A stretch of 64,000 nt of DNA from WHSW01 sp963777775 (GTDB taxonomy: Bacteria > Actinomycetota > Thermoleophilia > Solirubrobacterales > 70-9). Position 1 is the stretch's first letter; each line of letters opens with the position of its first letter. The notes beneath the pieces are model-generated. The model saw nothing but the letters and a program-made list of their open reading frames with translations, did not search any database and had not been told where the DNA came from. Location of the stretch: assembly GCA_963777775.1 (NCBI GenBank), contig CAVZRL010000005.1, positions 813,332-877,331 of the forward strand, read 5' to 3'. Made by a program: the position numbers and the translations under genes. Below, one piece after another: positions 35,072-46,362 of the stretch.

Positions 35072-36417
35072 TCACCCGGCCGCGTCCCGGTCGACGACCG
35101 CCGCGATCGAGTCCCGCAGCTCGGCGGCGACGTCGATTTCGAGGTGGATGCCGTCGCGGACCAGCTCGCGCCCGCCGACGATCACCCTCCGCACGTCGGC
35201 CGCGGTCGCCGAGAAGACCAGCGACTCGAGCGCCGTCTCCCTCTCGGTGCCGGCGAGCCGCACCCCGTCGAGGCCGACGTTGACCAGGTCGGCGATCGCG
35301 CCGGGCGCGATCCTCCCCGCCTCCGGCCAGCCGAGGGCCGCGTGCCCCTGCTCGGTGCCGGCGCGCAGCAGCTCGCCCGCCGTGTGGTGACCGCGCTCGC
35401 CGGTCGCCAGGCGCTGGTCGAGCTCGGCGGCGCGCATCTCCTCGAAGTGGTCGATCACCGCGTGCGAGTCGGAGCCGAGCGCCAGGCCGGCGCCCGCGTC
35501 GGCGACCGCCCGGGCGGGGCCGATCCCGTCGGCGAGGTCGCGCTCGGTGGTCGGGCAGAGGCAGCAGTGCGCGCCGGCCTCGCCGAGCAGGGCGATGTCC
35601 GGCGCGGCGACGTGGGTGAAGTGGACGGCCGTGAAGCGCGGGCGAGAGCGCCCCCGCGTCGGCGAGCAGGGCGGTCGGGGTGCGCTCGTAGGCGGCGAGA
35701 CTGGCCTCGTTCTCGGCCGGCTGCTCGGAGACGTGGGCGTGAAGCGGGCGCCCGCGTGCCGTCGCCCAGGCGGCGACCGTCGCCGCCGAGTCGGGGTCGA
35801 CCGCCCGGATGCTGTGGATCGCGGCGCCGAGTCGCGCACCCGGGCCGAGGTCGCCGAGCGCCTCGACCCGCTCCGCCCAGCGCTCGGCGTCGCCGTCCGA
35901 GAACCGCCGCTGGGCGCCGGCGAGCTCGCGGTCCGGGCCGCCGTGCAGGTAGCACGCATCGAGCAGCGTGATCCGGATTCCGGCCTCGGCGGCGGCGGCG
36001 ACGAGCGTTCGGCCGAGCTCGTTCGGATCCTCATACGGCACGCCCTCGGGGCCGTGATGCAGGTAGTGGAACTCGCCGACCGCGGTGATCCCGGCGAGCG
36101 CCATCTCGGCGAAGGTGGCGCGGGCCAGCCGCCGGTAGCGCTCGGGGTCGATCGTCGCCGCGAGCTCGTACATCGCCGCGCGCCAGCTCCAGAACGAGCC
36201 GCGCCCGGCCTCGGCGCGACCGCGCAGCGCCCGCTGGAAGGCGTGCGAGTGGGCGTTGGCGAGCCCGGGGATGGTGAGGCCGGGCAGCCGCTCGGCGCCC
36301 GCCGGCGGCGCGCCCCGGCTCGACCCGCGCGATCCGCTCTCCGTCGAGCTCGACCACGACCTCGGCCTCGACCCCCTCGCCGCCGAGCCAGGCGAGCTCG
36401 CAGACGTAGGCGGTCAC
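35072..36417 (-). pseudogene. hutF: Formimidoylglutamate deiminase, frame-broken as read
   Basis: Would convert N-formimino-glutamate to N-formyl-glutamate plus ammonia. The GTG start at 36417 overlaps the stop of the deformylase gene (GTGA). The coding sense switches frame near 36315 and again near 35642. Pieces in order: GERIARVEPGR; LANAHSHAFQRALRG; AGITAVGEFHYLHHG; RPLHAHVSEQPAEN; then FTAVHFTHVAAPDIALL, CPTTERDLADG and GSDSHAVIDHFEEMR. All metal ligands are kept and the reconstructed length (about 447) is normal, so sequence error seems more likely than decay. Confidence 0.85.
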
Positions 36418-36988
36418 GAGCCCTCCCGGGCGCTGATCGCGTCGATCCGCTGCAGGAACTCGTCGCGGCGGAAGCGCTCGAACTGGTCCCAGGTCGAGAA
36501 CGTGGTCGGGTCGGCGACCCGATCGACGAACAGGATCCCGTCGAGATGGTCGACCTCGTGCTGGAAGCTGCCCGCGGTCAGCCCGCGCACGACCTGCTCG
36601 CGCTCGACCCCGGAGCGGTCGAGGTAGCGGGCCCGGACCGCGAGCCGGCGGGGGACGTCGCCGCGCAGGTCCGGGACCGAGAGGCAGCCCTCGTTGATCT
36701 CGACCAGCTCGGAGTCGAGCGGCTCGAGCACCGGGTTGACCAGCACCGTGAGCGGGAACGGCGGCTTGTACGGATAGCGCGGGTTGTCGGGCTCGACCTC
36801 GATCACCGCGACGCGGACGGCCTCGCCGACCTGGTTCGCCGCCAGGCCGGCGCCGTGGGCGGCGCGCTTGATCGCGATCATCTCGTCGATCAGGCCCTGG
36901 ATCCGCGGCGAGCCGAGCTCCTCGCGGCTGAGCTCGCGAGCGCGTTCGCGCAGCACCGGGTCGCCGATCGTCGTGATCTCGCGCCCGG

Positions 36989-36992
<4 letters not shown>
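36414..36992 (-). CDS. def: Peptide-deformylase-family protein within the hut operon
   Basis: A 192-residue metallohydrolase with all three deformylase motifs: GAGLAANQVG (motif 1), NEGCLSVPDL (motif 2) and QHEVDHLDG (motif 3). GTG 36992 overlaps the hutU stop and its own stop overlaps the hutF start, so it is locked into the operon between two histidine-pathway genes. Peptide deformylase normally removes formyl groups from nascent proteins. Here it could instead, or also, deformylate N-formyl-glutamate made by HutF, as no hutG is present. That role is inference. Confidence 0.9.
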
Positions 36993-38643
<1,651 letters not shown>

Positions 38644-38647
<4 letters not shown>

Positions 38648-40179
38648 TCGAGCTCCCCGATCGCCGTCTCGACCGCGGCCGACACGGCGCCGGACGCGAC
38701 CAGCCCGGCCGCGGCCTCGAGCTCGGGTGCGAGCGGCCGGTCGGGCCCGATCCCGGGAACGGCGCCGCGCAGCGCGGCCACGGCCGCCGCGGTCCCCGCC
38801 GCCGGCGCCAGCGGCGCGCGCAGCTCGAGCGCCCGCGCCGCGCAGGTGAGCTCGACCGCGAGGATCCGGGTCAGGTTCGCGAGCGCGAGCCGGAGCTTGC
38901 GCGCCGCCGCCCACGCCATCGAGACGTGGTCCTCCTGCATCGCGCTGGTCGGCAGCGAGTCGACGCTGGCCGGCGCCGCGAGCCGGCGGTTCTCGGCGAC
39001 CATCGCCGCCTGGGTGTACTGGGCGAGCATCAGCCCGCTGTCCACCCCGGGGTCGTCGGCGAGGAACGGCGGCAGGCCGAAGGAGCGGCTCGGGTCGAGC
39101 AGCCGGTCGGTGCGGCGCTCGGCGATCGCGCCGACGTCGGCGGCCGCGATCGCGATGAAGTCGCAGGCGTAGCCGAGCGGAGCGCCGTGGAAGTTGCCGC
39201 ACGACTCGACCCGCCCGTCGGCGAGGATCATCGGGTTGTCGATCGCCGCCTCGAGCTCGGCCGCGGCGATCGCCTCCGCGTAGGCGGCCACATCGCGCGC
39301 CGCGCCGTTGACCTGGGGAGCGCAGCGAAGCGAGTAGGCGTCCTGGACCCGGGGGTCGTCCTCGCGGTGGCTGGCGACCACCTCCGAGCCGGCGAGCAGG
39401 CGGCGCAGGTTGGCGGCGCTCAGCGCCTGGCCGGCCTGCGGGCGAAGCTCGACCAGGTCGGCGGCAAAGGCGCGGTCGGTGCCGAGCAGCGCCTCGACCG
39501 ACATCGCGGCGCAGACGTCGGCGACCGCGAGCAGGCGCCCGAGGTCGTCGAGGGCGAGCACGAGGACGCCGAGGATCCCGTCGGTGCCGTTGATCAGCGC
39601 CAGGCCCTCCTTCGCCAGCAGGGTGACGGGCTCGAGGCCCGCGGCGCTCAGCGCCTCGGCGGCGGGGACGACCCTGCCCTCGCGGTCGCTGACCTCGCCC
39701 TCGCCGATGATCGCCAGGGCGCAGTGCGCGAGCGGCGCCAGGTCACCGCTGGCGCCCAGCGACCCGTGCTCGGGGACGACCGGCGTCAGGCCGGCGTTGA
39801 GCAGGTCGATCAACGCCTCGGCGACCAGCGGACGGGCGCCCGAGTAGCCGAGCGCCAGCGAGCGCGCCCGCAGCAGGATCATCGCCCGCACGGCCTCGCG
39901 CTCGACCGCCGGGCCCATGCCCGCGGCGTGAGAGCGGATCAGCGCCCGCTGCAGCTGCTCTCGCCGCTCGGCCGGGATCGGGGTCGTGGCCAGCGATCCG
40001 AACCCGGTCGAGACGCCGTAGGCGGGCTCGTCCGAGGCGGCGATCCGGGCGACGATCGCGGCGCTCTTCTCCATCGCGGCCCGCGCTCGGGCGCCGAGGG
40101 CGACGGCCGCCTCGTCGCGCGCGACCGCGACCACGTCGGCCGGCGCGAGCCCGGTGCCGGTGAGCTCGACCGGCGTCAA
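38644..40179 (-). CDS. hutH: Histidine ammonia-lyase
   Basis: Removes ammonia from histidine to give urocanate, the first pathway step. 511 residues. The MIO-forming triad is in GSLGASGDLAPLAH; other family segments are YGVSTGFGSL, KEGLALINGTDGIL, VQDAYSLRCAPQV, NPMILADG and NFHGAPLGYACD. The TTG start at 40179 overlaps the IclR stop (TTGA), which excludes longer in-frame extensions that would run through the regulator gene. Confidence 0.95.
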
Positions 40180-41024
40180 CCGGCCCCCTCCGGCTCGCGG
40201 TCGCCGTCCGCTCCGCCCGCGCCCCGGGCGGGGTCGAGCAGGGCTTCGGAGGCGCGCGCCGCCTCGCAGACGATGCTCGCGAGCGAGCGGACCTCGGACT
40301 CCGAATGGCGGGCCGCCGGCGCGGCGAGCCCGATCGAGGCGACCACCCCGGTGCCGACAACGATCGGCGCGGCGAGCCCCCAGGCACCGACGTTGTTCTC
40401 CTCGTAGCTCGCTGCCCAGCCACGGGCGCGGATCTCGTCGAGCTGCTCTCGCAAGAGCTCGGGATCGGTCACCGTGCCGGGCGCGAGCCGCTCGAGATCG
40501 TGCCCGAGGACCTCCTCGCGGATCGGCTGCTCGAGGAAGGCGAGCAGGGCCTTGGCCGAGGCGCCGGCATGGATCGGGGTCACGCGGCCGATCTCGATCG
40601 CCAGCCTGAGGCTGTGGGTGGTCTCGATCCGGTCGATGCACAGCGACCCGTGGCGGCTCTCGTCGTAGACGGTCAGCAGCGCCGTCTCCCCCGTCCTCCG
40701 GGCGAGCTCGCGGAGCACGCTGCCGAGCAGCAATCGCAGGTCGACCGACGCCGTCGCGCGGCGGCCGAGGTCGATCGCCGCGAACCCGAGCCGGTAGCGC
40801 GAGCCGACCCGGGCCAGGTACGAACGCGCCTCGAGCGCGCGGACGATCCGGTGCGCGGTCGCGGTCGGCATCTCGAGCTCGCGCGCGACCTCGGTCACCG
40901 ACCAGGACGGGCGTTCGACCGTGAACAGGTCGAGCACCCGCAGCGTCTTCTCCAGCACCTTCGGGCCGGCGGGCGTCGCGGCACGCTTGCCGGAACGGGC
41001 GGTCGCTCGGGGTGCGCTGCTCAC
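40176..41024 (-). CDS. IclR family transcriptional regulator
   Basis: A 282-residue repressor or activator. The N-terminal winged helix (VLEKTLRVLDLFTVERPSWSVTEVARELEMPTATAHRIVRALE in pieces, then SYLARVGSRYRLG) is followed by the IclR effector domain (TAHRIV, THSLRLAIEIGRVTPIHAGASAKALLAFL, IRARGWAASYEENNVGAWGLAAPIV). It is the first gene of the hut operon and divergent from the Mo-hydroxylase cluster, so it likely regulates one or both, perhaps sensing urocanate or a related compound. Confidence 0.92.
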   Translation of the reverse strand: MSSAPRATARSGKRAATPAGPKVLEKTLRVLDLFTVERPSWSVTEVARELEMPTATAHRIVRALEARSYLARVGSRYRLGFAAIDLGRRATASVDLRLLLGSVLRELARRTGETALLTVYDESRHGSLCIDRIETTHSLRLAIEIGRVTPIHAGASAKALLAFLEQPIREEVLGHDLERLAPGTVTDPELLREQLDEIRARGWAASYEENNVGAWGLAAPIVVGTGVVASIGLAAPAARHSESEVRSLASIVCEAARASEALLDPARGAGGADGDREPEGAG

Positions 41025-41091
41025 CGGCCGGGGCGGGGCCGCGAGCGCCGCTGCAGGAGCCCGCGACAGGTGTTATGTTCGCAATCCATTC

Positions 41092-41120
41092 TGTGAACTA
41101 TCGTTTCACATAGTGAACTA
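41092..41120. promoter_or_regulatory. Putative IclR operator
   Basis: TGTGAA-N7-TTCACA is a perfect 6-bp inverted repeat, directly followed by the palindrome TAGTGAACTA. They occupy the 114-bp gap between the divergent IclR and SDR starts, an AT-rich patch in GC-rich DNA. Three GTGAA-type half-sites in phase suggest more than one dimer binding. Confidence 0.55.
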
Positions 41121-41138
41121 CGAGCGCGGGATCGCGGC

Positions 41139-41966
41139 TTGAGCCGGGACGAGGACACGGCGCCGACCCGCGAGCGCCCGCTCGATCTCCACGGCAGGGT
41201 CGCGGTCGTCACCGGCGCCGCCAAGGGCATGGGAGGCCCGATCTGTACCGCGCTCGCCGAGGAGGGGGCCTCCCTGGTGCTCGCGGGACGCGACATGGAG
41301 GCGATCGACGAGCACGCGGACGGGCTCGAGCAGCGCTTCCCCGGGGTCGAGACCCTGCGCGTCCGCTGCGACGTCACCGACGAGCCGGCGACGCGCGAGC
41401 TCGCCGCCGCGGCGCTGGAGCGGTTCGGGCGGATCGACATCCTCGTCAACACCGCCGGGGTGATCGGGCCGATCGAGACCCCGGCCCAGGAGGTGGCGCT
41501 GGAGGACTTCCGCTTCGTCCTCGACGTCAACGTGGTCGGCACCTTCCTCCCCAGCAAGGCGGTGATCCCGGCGATGATCGACGGCGAGGGAGGGCGGATC
41601 GTCAACATCGCCGGCACCTCCGGCCTGCGCGGCTATCGCAACCGGGTCGGCTACTCGTCGTCGAAGTGGGCGGTCAGGGGCCTGACCAGGACGCTGGCGC
41701 TCGAGCTCGGTCCACACGACATCACCGTCAACGCGGTCTGCCCGAACGTCACCAACGGTGAGCGGATGGAGAGGATCGTGAACACGAAGGCGGAGCGGAT
41801 CGGCAAGACCTACGACGAGGTCTACGCGGACTTCGCCTCGCAGACGGCGCTCGGGCGGTTCATCGACGAGGCCGACATCGCCGAGGCGGTGCGCTTCCTG
41901 GTCTCCGACCGGGCCCGGAACATCACCGGGCACGACATCGTCGTCGACGCCGGGTGGGACGTCTGA
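41139..41966 (+). CDS. Short-chain dehydrogenase/reductase
   Basis: A 275-residue classical SDR. The NAD(P) site is VVTGAAKGMGGPI, then NTAGVIG, a catalytic Ser in NIAGTSG, YSSSKWAV (YxxxK), and the C-terminal RARNITGHDIVVDAGWDV. The TTG start at 41139 follows a GCGGGAT region; no better start is seen downstream. It is the first gene of the rightward catabolic cluster, and the substrate is probably an alcohol or keto intermediate in that pathway. Confidence 0.9.
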   Translation: MSRDEDTAPTRERPLDLHGRVAVVTGAAKGMGGPICTALAEEGASLVLAGRDMEAIDEHADGLEQRFPGVETLRVRCDVTDEPATRELAAAALERFGRIDILVNTAGVIGPIETPAQEVALEDFRFVLDVNVVGTFLPSKAVIPAMIDGEGGRIVNIAGTSGLRGYRNRVGYSSSKWAVRGLTRTLALELGPHDITVNAVCPNVTNGERMERIVNTKAERIGKTYDEVYADFASQTALGRFIDEADIAEAVRFLVSDRARNITGHDIVVDAGWDV

Positions 41967-41967
41967 G

Positions 41968-42843
41968 GTGTACCCGCGCCCGTTCGAGTACACGCGCGCG
42001 GAGACCGTCGATGAGGCGATCGACGCCCTCGCCGGCGGCGGTGGTGAGGCGCGACCGATCGCCGGCGGTCAGAGCCTGGTCCCGATGATGAGCCTCGGCC
42101 TCGCCTCGCCCGACCTCCTGGTCGACATCGGGCGGCTGCCGCTGGCGGGCTGGGAGCGCACCAACGGCAGCGTCGCGCTCGGGGCGCTCACCCGTCACCG
42201 GGAGCTCGAGCGCAGCGCGGAGCTCGGTGCGCAGCTGCCGCTGGCGGCGGAGGCGGCGCGCCAGATCGGCAACCCGCGGGTGCGCAACCGGGGCACGCTC
42301 GGCGGCAGCCTCAGCCACGCCGACCCCGCGGCCGAGCTCGGCGCGGTCGCGCTCACCTACGGCGGCGAGGTCGTGATCGCCTCGCGTCAGGGCGAGCGCC
42401 GGGTCGCGATCGACGACTTCTTCGCCGGCTTCTTCGCCACCGCCGTCGGGTCCGGGGAGCTGCTGACCCGGGTCGAGCTCGAGCTGCCGCCGCCGGGCAC
42501 CGGCCACGGCTTCTCCGAGATCGCCAACCGCGCCGACGATTTCGCCACCGCGGCCGCGACCGCCCTGGTCACGGTCGACGACGCCGGCGCCTGCACGGAG
42601 GCGAGGCTGGCGCTGGCCGGGGTCGGCGACCGGCCGCTGCGCTGCGAGCCCGCGGAGGAGATCTGTCGCGGCGAGGCGCTCACGGAAGCCCTGCTCGAGC
42701 GGCTCGCGGACACGGTCGCCGAGGTGGTCGAGCCCGAGACCGATGCCTTCGCCTCGGCCGGGTATCGCGCCCGGGCGGCGGGGATCTGCGCGTCCCGGGC
42801 CCTCGACCACGCCTGGCGCCGGGCGCGCGGGGACGGGCGATGA
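41968..42843 (+). CDS. Molybdenum hydroxylase FAD subunit (CoxM/XdhB-like)
   Basis: A 291-residue FAD-binding subunit. FAD loops are AGGQSLVPMMSLGLASP and IGNPRVRNRGTLGGSLSHADPAAE, followed by the CO_deh_flav_C domain (GHGFSEIANRADDFATAAA, ACTEARLALAGVGDRP). GTG 41968 is one base after the SDR stop. It shuttles electrons from the iron-sulfur subunit to the acceptor. It overlaps the next subunit gene by 4 bases; the medium-small-large order is typical of actinobacterial xanthine-oxidase-family enzymes. Confidence 0.93.
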   Translation: MYPRPFEYTRAETVDEAIDALAGGGGEARPIAGGQSLVPMMSLGLASPDLLVDIGRLPLAGWERTNGSVALGALTRHRELERSAELGAQLPLAAEAARQIGNPRVRNRGTLGGSLSHADPAAELGAVALTYGGEVVIASRQGERRVAIDDFFAGFFATAVGSGELLTRVELELPPPGTGHGFSEIANRADDFATAAATALVTVDDAGACTEARLALAGVGDRPLRCEPAEEICRGEALTEALLERLADTVAEVVEPETDAFASAGYRARAAGICASRALDHAWRRARGDGR

Positions 42844-43328
42844 TCGTTCGCTTCACCCTCAACGGCAGCCCGCAGCGATGCGACGTGCCGGCGCACTGGA
42901 CCCTGCTGCGGATGCTGCGCGACGCGGCCGGGCGCACCGACGCCAAGCACGGCTGCGGCGAGGGCGTCTGCGGCGCGTGCGCGGTGCTGCTCGACGGGGT
43001 CGCGGTCAACTCCTGCTCGGTTCTCGCCCCCCAGGTCGAGGGCGCCGGCGTCGAGACCGTCGCCGGGCTCGCCGAGGACGGAGACCTTCATCCGCTGCAG
43101 GCCGAGATGGTCGCCAGGGGCGGCGTCCAGTGCGGGTTCTGCACCCCCGGGATCGTGCTCAGCGCGATCGAGGCGGTCAGGATCGGCGCCGCGGGCTCGG
43201 AGGCGGAGATCCGCCACAGCCTCGCCGGCAACCTCTGCCGCTGCACCGGCTACGGCAAGATCGTCAGCTCGGTGGCGGCTTATCGCGACGGCGCCGCGGC
43301 TGCCGGCGGCGAGGGAAACGGGCGATGA
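42840..43328 (+). CDS. Molybdenum hydroxylase [2Fe-2S] subunit (CoxS/XdhC-like)
   Basis: A 162-residue protein with two [2Fe-2S] clusters. The plant-type ferredoxin cluster is in KHGCGEGVCGACAVLLDG with the fourth Cys in VNSCSVL. The second is in VQCGFCTPGIV and NLCRCTGYGKIV. ATG 42840 and the stop at 43328 both overlap neighbours, so it is cotranslated with the other two subunits. Confidence 0.95.
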   Translation: MIVRFTLNGSPQRCDVPAHWTLLRMLRDAAGRTDAKHGCGEGVCGACAVLLDGVAVNSCSVLAPQVEGAGVETVAGLAEDGDLHPLQAEMVARGGVQCGFCTPGIVLSAIEAVRIGAAGSEAEIRHSLAGNLCRCTGYGKIVSSVAAYRDGAAAAGGEGNGR

Positions 43329-45643
43329 GCGTCGAGGTCCGATCCGGGCGCAGGCTGGTCGGCGCCGACCTCACCCGCCACGATGCGATCGAGAAGGTCC
43401 AGGGCCGGACCACGTACGCGGCCGACTTCGCGCTGCCGCGGATGCTGCACGCGATGCTGAAGCGCTCCGACTACGCGCACGCGAGGCTGACCCGGGTCGA
43501 CACCGCGGCCGCCGCGGCGCTCGACGGGGTGGTCGCCGTCTACACGGCACAGAACGTGCCCCAGAACACGGTCTGGGTCGACGTCCCCGGGCAGACGCTC
43601 GAGGTCGGGGCGCTGAAGGCGCGCTCGAACGTGCTCGCCGACGAGGTGGTGCGCTACCACGGCGAGCCGATCGCGCTGGTCGCGGCCGAGACCGAGGACG
43701 CCGCCCTGGCGGCGCTCGACGCGATCGTCGTCGACTACGAGCCCCTGCCGGTGCTCGACGACCCCGAGCGCGCCCTCGACCCCGAAGCCCCGAGCCTGCA
43801 CGAGGGCGGCAACCTGCTCGCGAGCTGGGAGCTCGAGGAGGGCGATGTGGACGCCGGTCTCGATCGCTCCGCGGTGGTGGTCGAGGACGAGTACCGGACC
43901 CAGTTCATCGACCACGCCTACCTCGAGCCCGAGGCCGGGGTCGCCTGGCGCGGCACCGACGGCGTGATCACGATCCGCGCCGCGACCCAGGTGGTCGAGC
44001 ACTTCCGCGACGTCGCCCGGATCCTCGAGCTGCCCGACAACCGGGTCCGGCTGATCACGCCCTACGTCGGCGGCGGCTTCGGCGGCAAGGAGGACATGAC
44101 CGTCGAGCCCTACCTCGGGATCGTGGTCGCGCTCACCGGGCGGCCGGTGCGGATGATCTGGAGCCGCCAGGAATCGCTGCTCGCGCGCCAGAACCGCCAC
44201 GCGGTGCGGATGCGCTACCGGACCGGCGCCGACCCGAACGGCGAGCTGGTGGCGATGGACGTCGACATCCTCTCCGACGGCGGCGCGTACGCGCTGCTCA
44301 GCGCCCTGGTGCTGCTCTACTCGACCACCTGCGCGGCCGGTCCCTACCGGTGTCCCAACGTCCGCATCCGGGCCCGGACCGTGTACACGAATCACACCCC
44401 GTGCAGCGCCATGCGCGGGTTCGGCGGCATGCAGGTCGCGCTCGCCTACGAGGGCCAGATGGACGCGCTCGCGCGCGAGCTCGGCCTCGACCCGCTCGAG
44501 CTCCGACGGCGCAACTTCGTCGAGCGCGGCGACACCCTGCCGATCGGCCAGTTGCTGGAGACGAGCGTCGAGCTGCCGGCGCTGATCGACGCGATCGAGG
44601 AGCGGCTCTCCGATCCTCCCGGGCCGAGTGGCCCCGGGCGCGCGGTCGGGCGCGGCTTCGCCTGCAACCTGCAGCCCTACGGGCGCTGCATCTGGCTCAA
44701 CGACTGGGCGAGCGCCTGGATCGGGTTCGAGCTCGACGGCTCGCTGGTGATCAGGATCGCGGTCCCCGACATCGGCGGCGGGCAGGCGTCCTCGCTGGTC
44801 CAGATCGCCTCCGAGGTGCTCGGCGTGGCGCCCGAGCGGATCACGATCCACATCGGCGACTCGGCGCTCAACCCGCTGACCGGGACGACGACGGCGACCC
44901 GGCAGCTCTACATGTCGGGCAACGCGGTGCTCAAGGCGGCCACCGAGCTGCGCGACGCGCTCGCCGGGGTTGCGGCAGGGCTGCTCGAGATCGAGCCCGG
45001 ACAGGTCGAGTTCGGCCCGCAAGGCGTCCGCGAGCGCGACGGCGAGCGGGCGATCGAGTTCGAGGGGCTGCTCGCCGCCTGCGCGTCGGTGGACGTGCCC
45101 TGGCACGTGCTCGCCAACCACCAGGCGCCGAAGGGGGTCCCCTGGCAGGCGGACGAGAACTGGCGCGGCCGGGTCTTTCCCGACTTCACCTACGGCTGTC
45201 ACGCGGTCGAGGTCGAGGTCGACCTCGAGAGCGGCCAGGTGCGCGTGCTCCGCTATCTGGCCGCTCACGACGTCGGCCAGGCGATCAACCCGCAGTCGGT
45301 CGAGGGCCAGATCGAGGGCGGGGTGGCGATGGGCCTCGGCTACGCGCTCTCGGAGCGGGTCGTGTTCGAGGAGGGACAGAACCTGACCGGCTCCTTCGCC
45401 CAGTACCTGATCCCGACCGCGGTCGAGCTGCCGACGATCGAGCCGGTGGTGGTCGAGGGCGGCGAGGGCATGGGCCCGTTCAACGCCCGCGGGATCGGCG
45501 AGCCGCCGATCGGCCCCCCGGCCCCGGCGGTGGCGGCGGCGATCGAGGCCGCGACCGGGGTCAGGCTGACCGAGCTGCCGTTCATCCCCGAGCGGGTAAG
45601 CGCCGCGGTGCGCGAACGAGGGGAACGGGATGCCCAGGGTTGA
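43325..45643 (+). CDS. Molybdenum hydroxylase catalytic subunit (xanthine/aldehyde oxidase family)
   Basis: A 772-residue molybdopterin-binding subunit. It begins with the aldehyde-oxidase a/b hammerhead domain (VGADLTRHDAIEKVQGRTTYAADF), then cofactor-binding segments GGGFGGKEDM, MRGFGGMQVALAYE, GGGQASSLVQIASEVLG and the C-terminal ARGIGEPPIGPP, with Glu in the usual catalytic position. The AYRGAG/VAYRC active-site loop of CO dehydrogenase is not present, so CO oxidation is unlikely. A purine, aldehyde or N-heterocycle is a more reasonable substrate. Confidence 0.93.
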   Translation: MSVEVRSGRRLVGADLTRHDAIEKVQGRTTYAADFALPRMLHAMLKRSDYAHARLTRVDTAAAAALDGVVAVYTAQNVPQNTVWVDVPGQTLEVGALKARSNVLADEVVRYHGEPIALVAAETEDAALAALDAIVVDYEPLPVLDDPERALDPEAPSLHEGGNLLASWELEEGDVDAGLDRSAVVVEDEYRTQFIDHAYLEPEAGVAWRGTDGVITIRAATQVVEHFRDVARILELPDNRVRLITPYVGGGFGGKEDMTVEPYLGIVVALTGRPVRMIWSRQESLLARQNRHAVRMRYRTGADPNGELVAMDVDILSDGGAYALLSALVLLYSTTCAAGPYRCPNVRIRARTVYTNHTPCSAMRGFGGMQVALAYEGQMDALARELGLDPLELRRRNFVERGDTLPIGQLLETSVELPALIDAIEERLSDPPGPSGPGRAVGRGFACNLQPYGRCIWLNDWASAWIGFELDGSLVIRIAVPDIGGGQASSLVQIASEVLGVAPERITIHIGDSALNPLTGTTTATRQLYMSGNAVLKAATELRDALAGVAAGLLEIEPGQVEFGPQGVRERDGERAIEFEGLLAACASVDVPWHVLANHQAPKGVPWQADENWRGRVFPDFTYGCHAVEVEVDLESGQVRVLRYLAAHDVGQAINPQSVEGQIEGGVAMGLGYALSERVVFEEGQNLTGSFAQYLIPTAVELPTIEPVVVEGGEGMGPFNARGIGEPPIGPPAPAVAAAIEAATGVRLTELPFIPERVSAAVRERGERDAQG

Positions 45644-46265
45644 GGGCAGCGAGCAGCTGGCGCTCTCCCAGGCGCGGGTCTGGAGCCTGCTCAACGACCC
45701 GGAGACGCTCGCGGCATCGATTCCCGGCTGTCGCGGGTTCGAGCGCGACGGCGACGCCGAGCACCGCTACCGGACCGCGATCACGGTCGCCGCGGGGGCT
45801 GTGACCGGGGTCTATGAGGGTACGGTCGAGTACCTCGACGTCACCGAGCCCGAGCACTGCACGATCGTGATCGCGGGCAAGGGCGACAAGGGCGCGATCG
45901 ACGGGCGGGGGCTGATCACGCTGGCGGCGCGCGGCGACCAGACCGAGGTCGGCTACCAGGGCGACTTCAAGCTCACCGGGCCGGTCGCCGGGGTCGGTCA
46001 GCGGCTGGCGCCCGGGATCAGCCGCAAGCTGATCGTCGAGACGCTGCGAAACCTCGAGCGCCACGGCGACACGCCGGCGCCGGCGCCGCAACCGTCACCC
46101 GTAGAAGGGGCCGCCGAGCCGCTGCCGCATCCGCCCGCGCCGAGCGTGAGCGCGCCGCCGAGCGAGCAGGCGTTCAGGCCGTTCGCGGCCTCGCCGCTCG
46201 GCGCCTTCATCGCCGGCTGCGTGCTCGGGCTCGTGCTCGGCGCGCTGATCGTGGCGCTGCTGTGA
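45630..46265 (+). CDS. CoxG-like SRPBCC protein with C-terminal membrane anchor
   Basis: A 211-residue protein. Residues 1-145 are a CoxG/SRPBCC domain (LNDPETLAASIPGCRGFERDGD is its signature region). A Pro/Ala-rich linker follows, then one C-terminal span (FIAGCVLGLVLGALIVALL). CoxG proteins recruit or help mature Mo-hydroxylases at the membrane. It overlaps the catalytic subunit gene by 14 bases, confirming the association. Confidence 0.9.
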   Translation: MPRVEGSEQLALSQARVWSLLNDPETLAASIPGCRGFERDGDAEHRYRTAITVAAGAVTGVYEGTVEYLDVTEPEHCTIVIAGKGDKGAIDGRGLITLAARGDQTEVGYQGDFKLTGPVAGVGQRLAPGISRKLIVETLRNLERHGDTPAPAPQPSPVEGAAEPLPHPPAPSVSAPPSEQAFRPFAASPLGAFIAGCVLGLVLGALIVALL

Positions 46266-46362
46266 ATTCACGGGCTGAGATGGGTAGCGGTCGAATGCTG
46301 AGAGAAAGCGGGTTACAGTGGCCGTTCGGGCGTTGCCCGAGGTCGCGGAGGAGGAGGATCGA

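Noticed and set aside
43325..45643. Carbon monoxide dehydrogenase (CoxL)
   Set aside because: The gene order and CoxG neighbour resemble cox clusters, but the CO-specific active-site loop with its Cys is not seen, so a general xanthine/aldehyde-oxidase-type hydroxylase is called.
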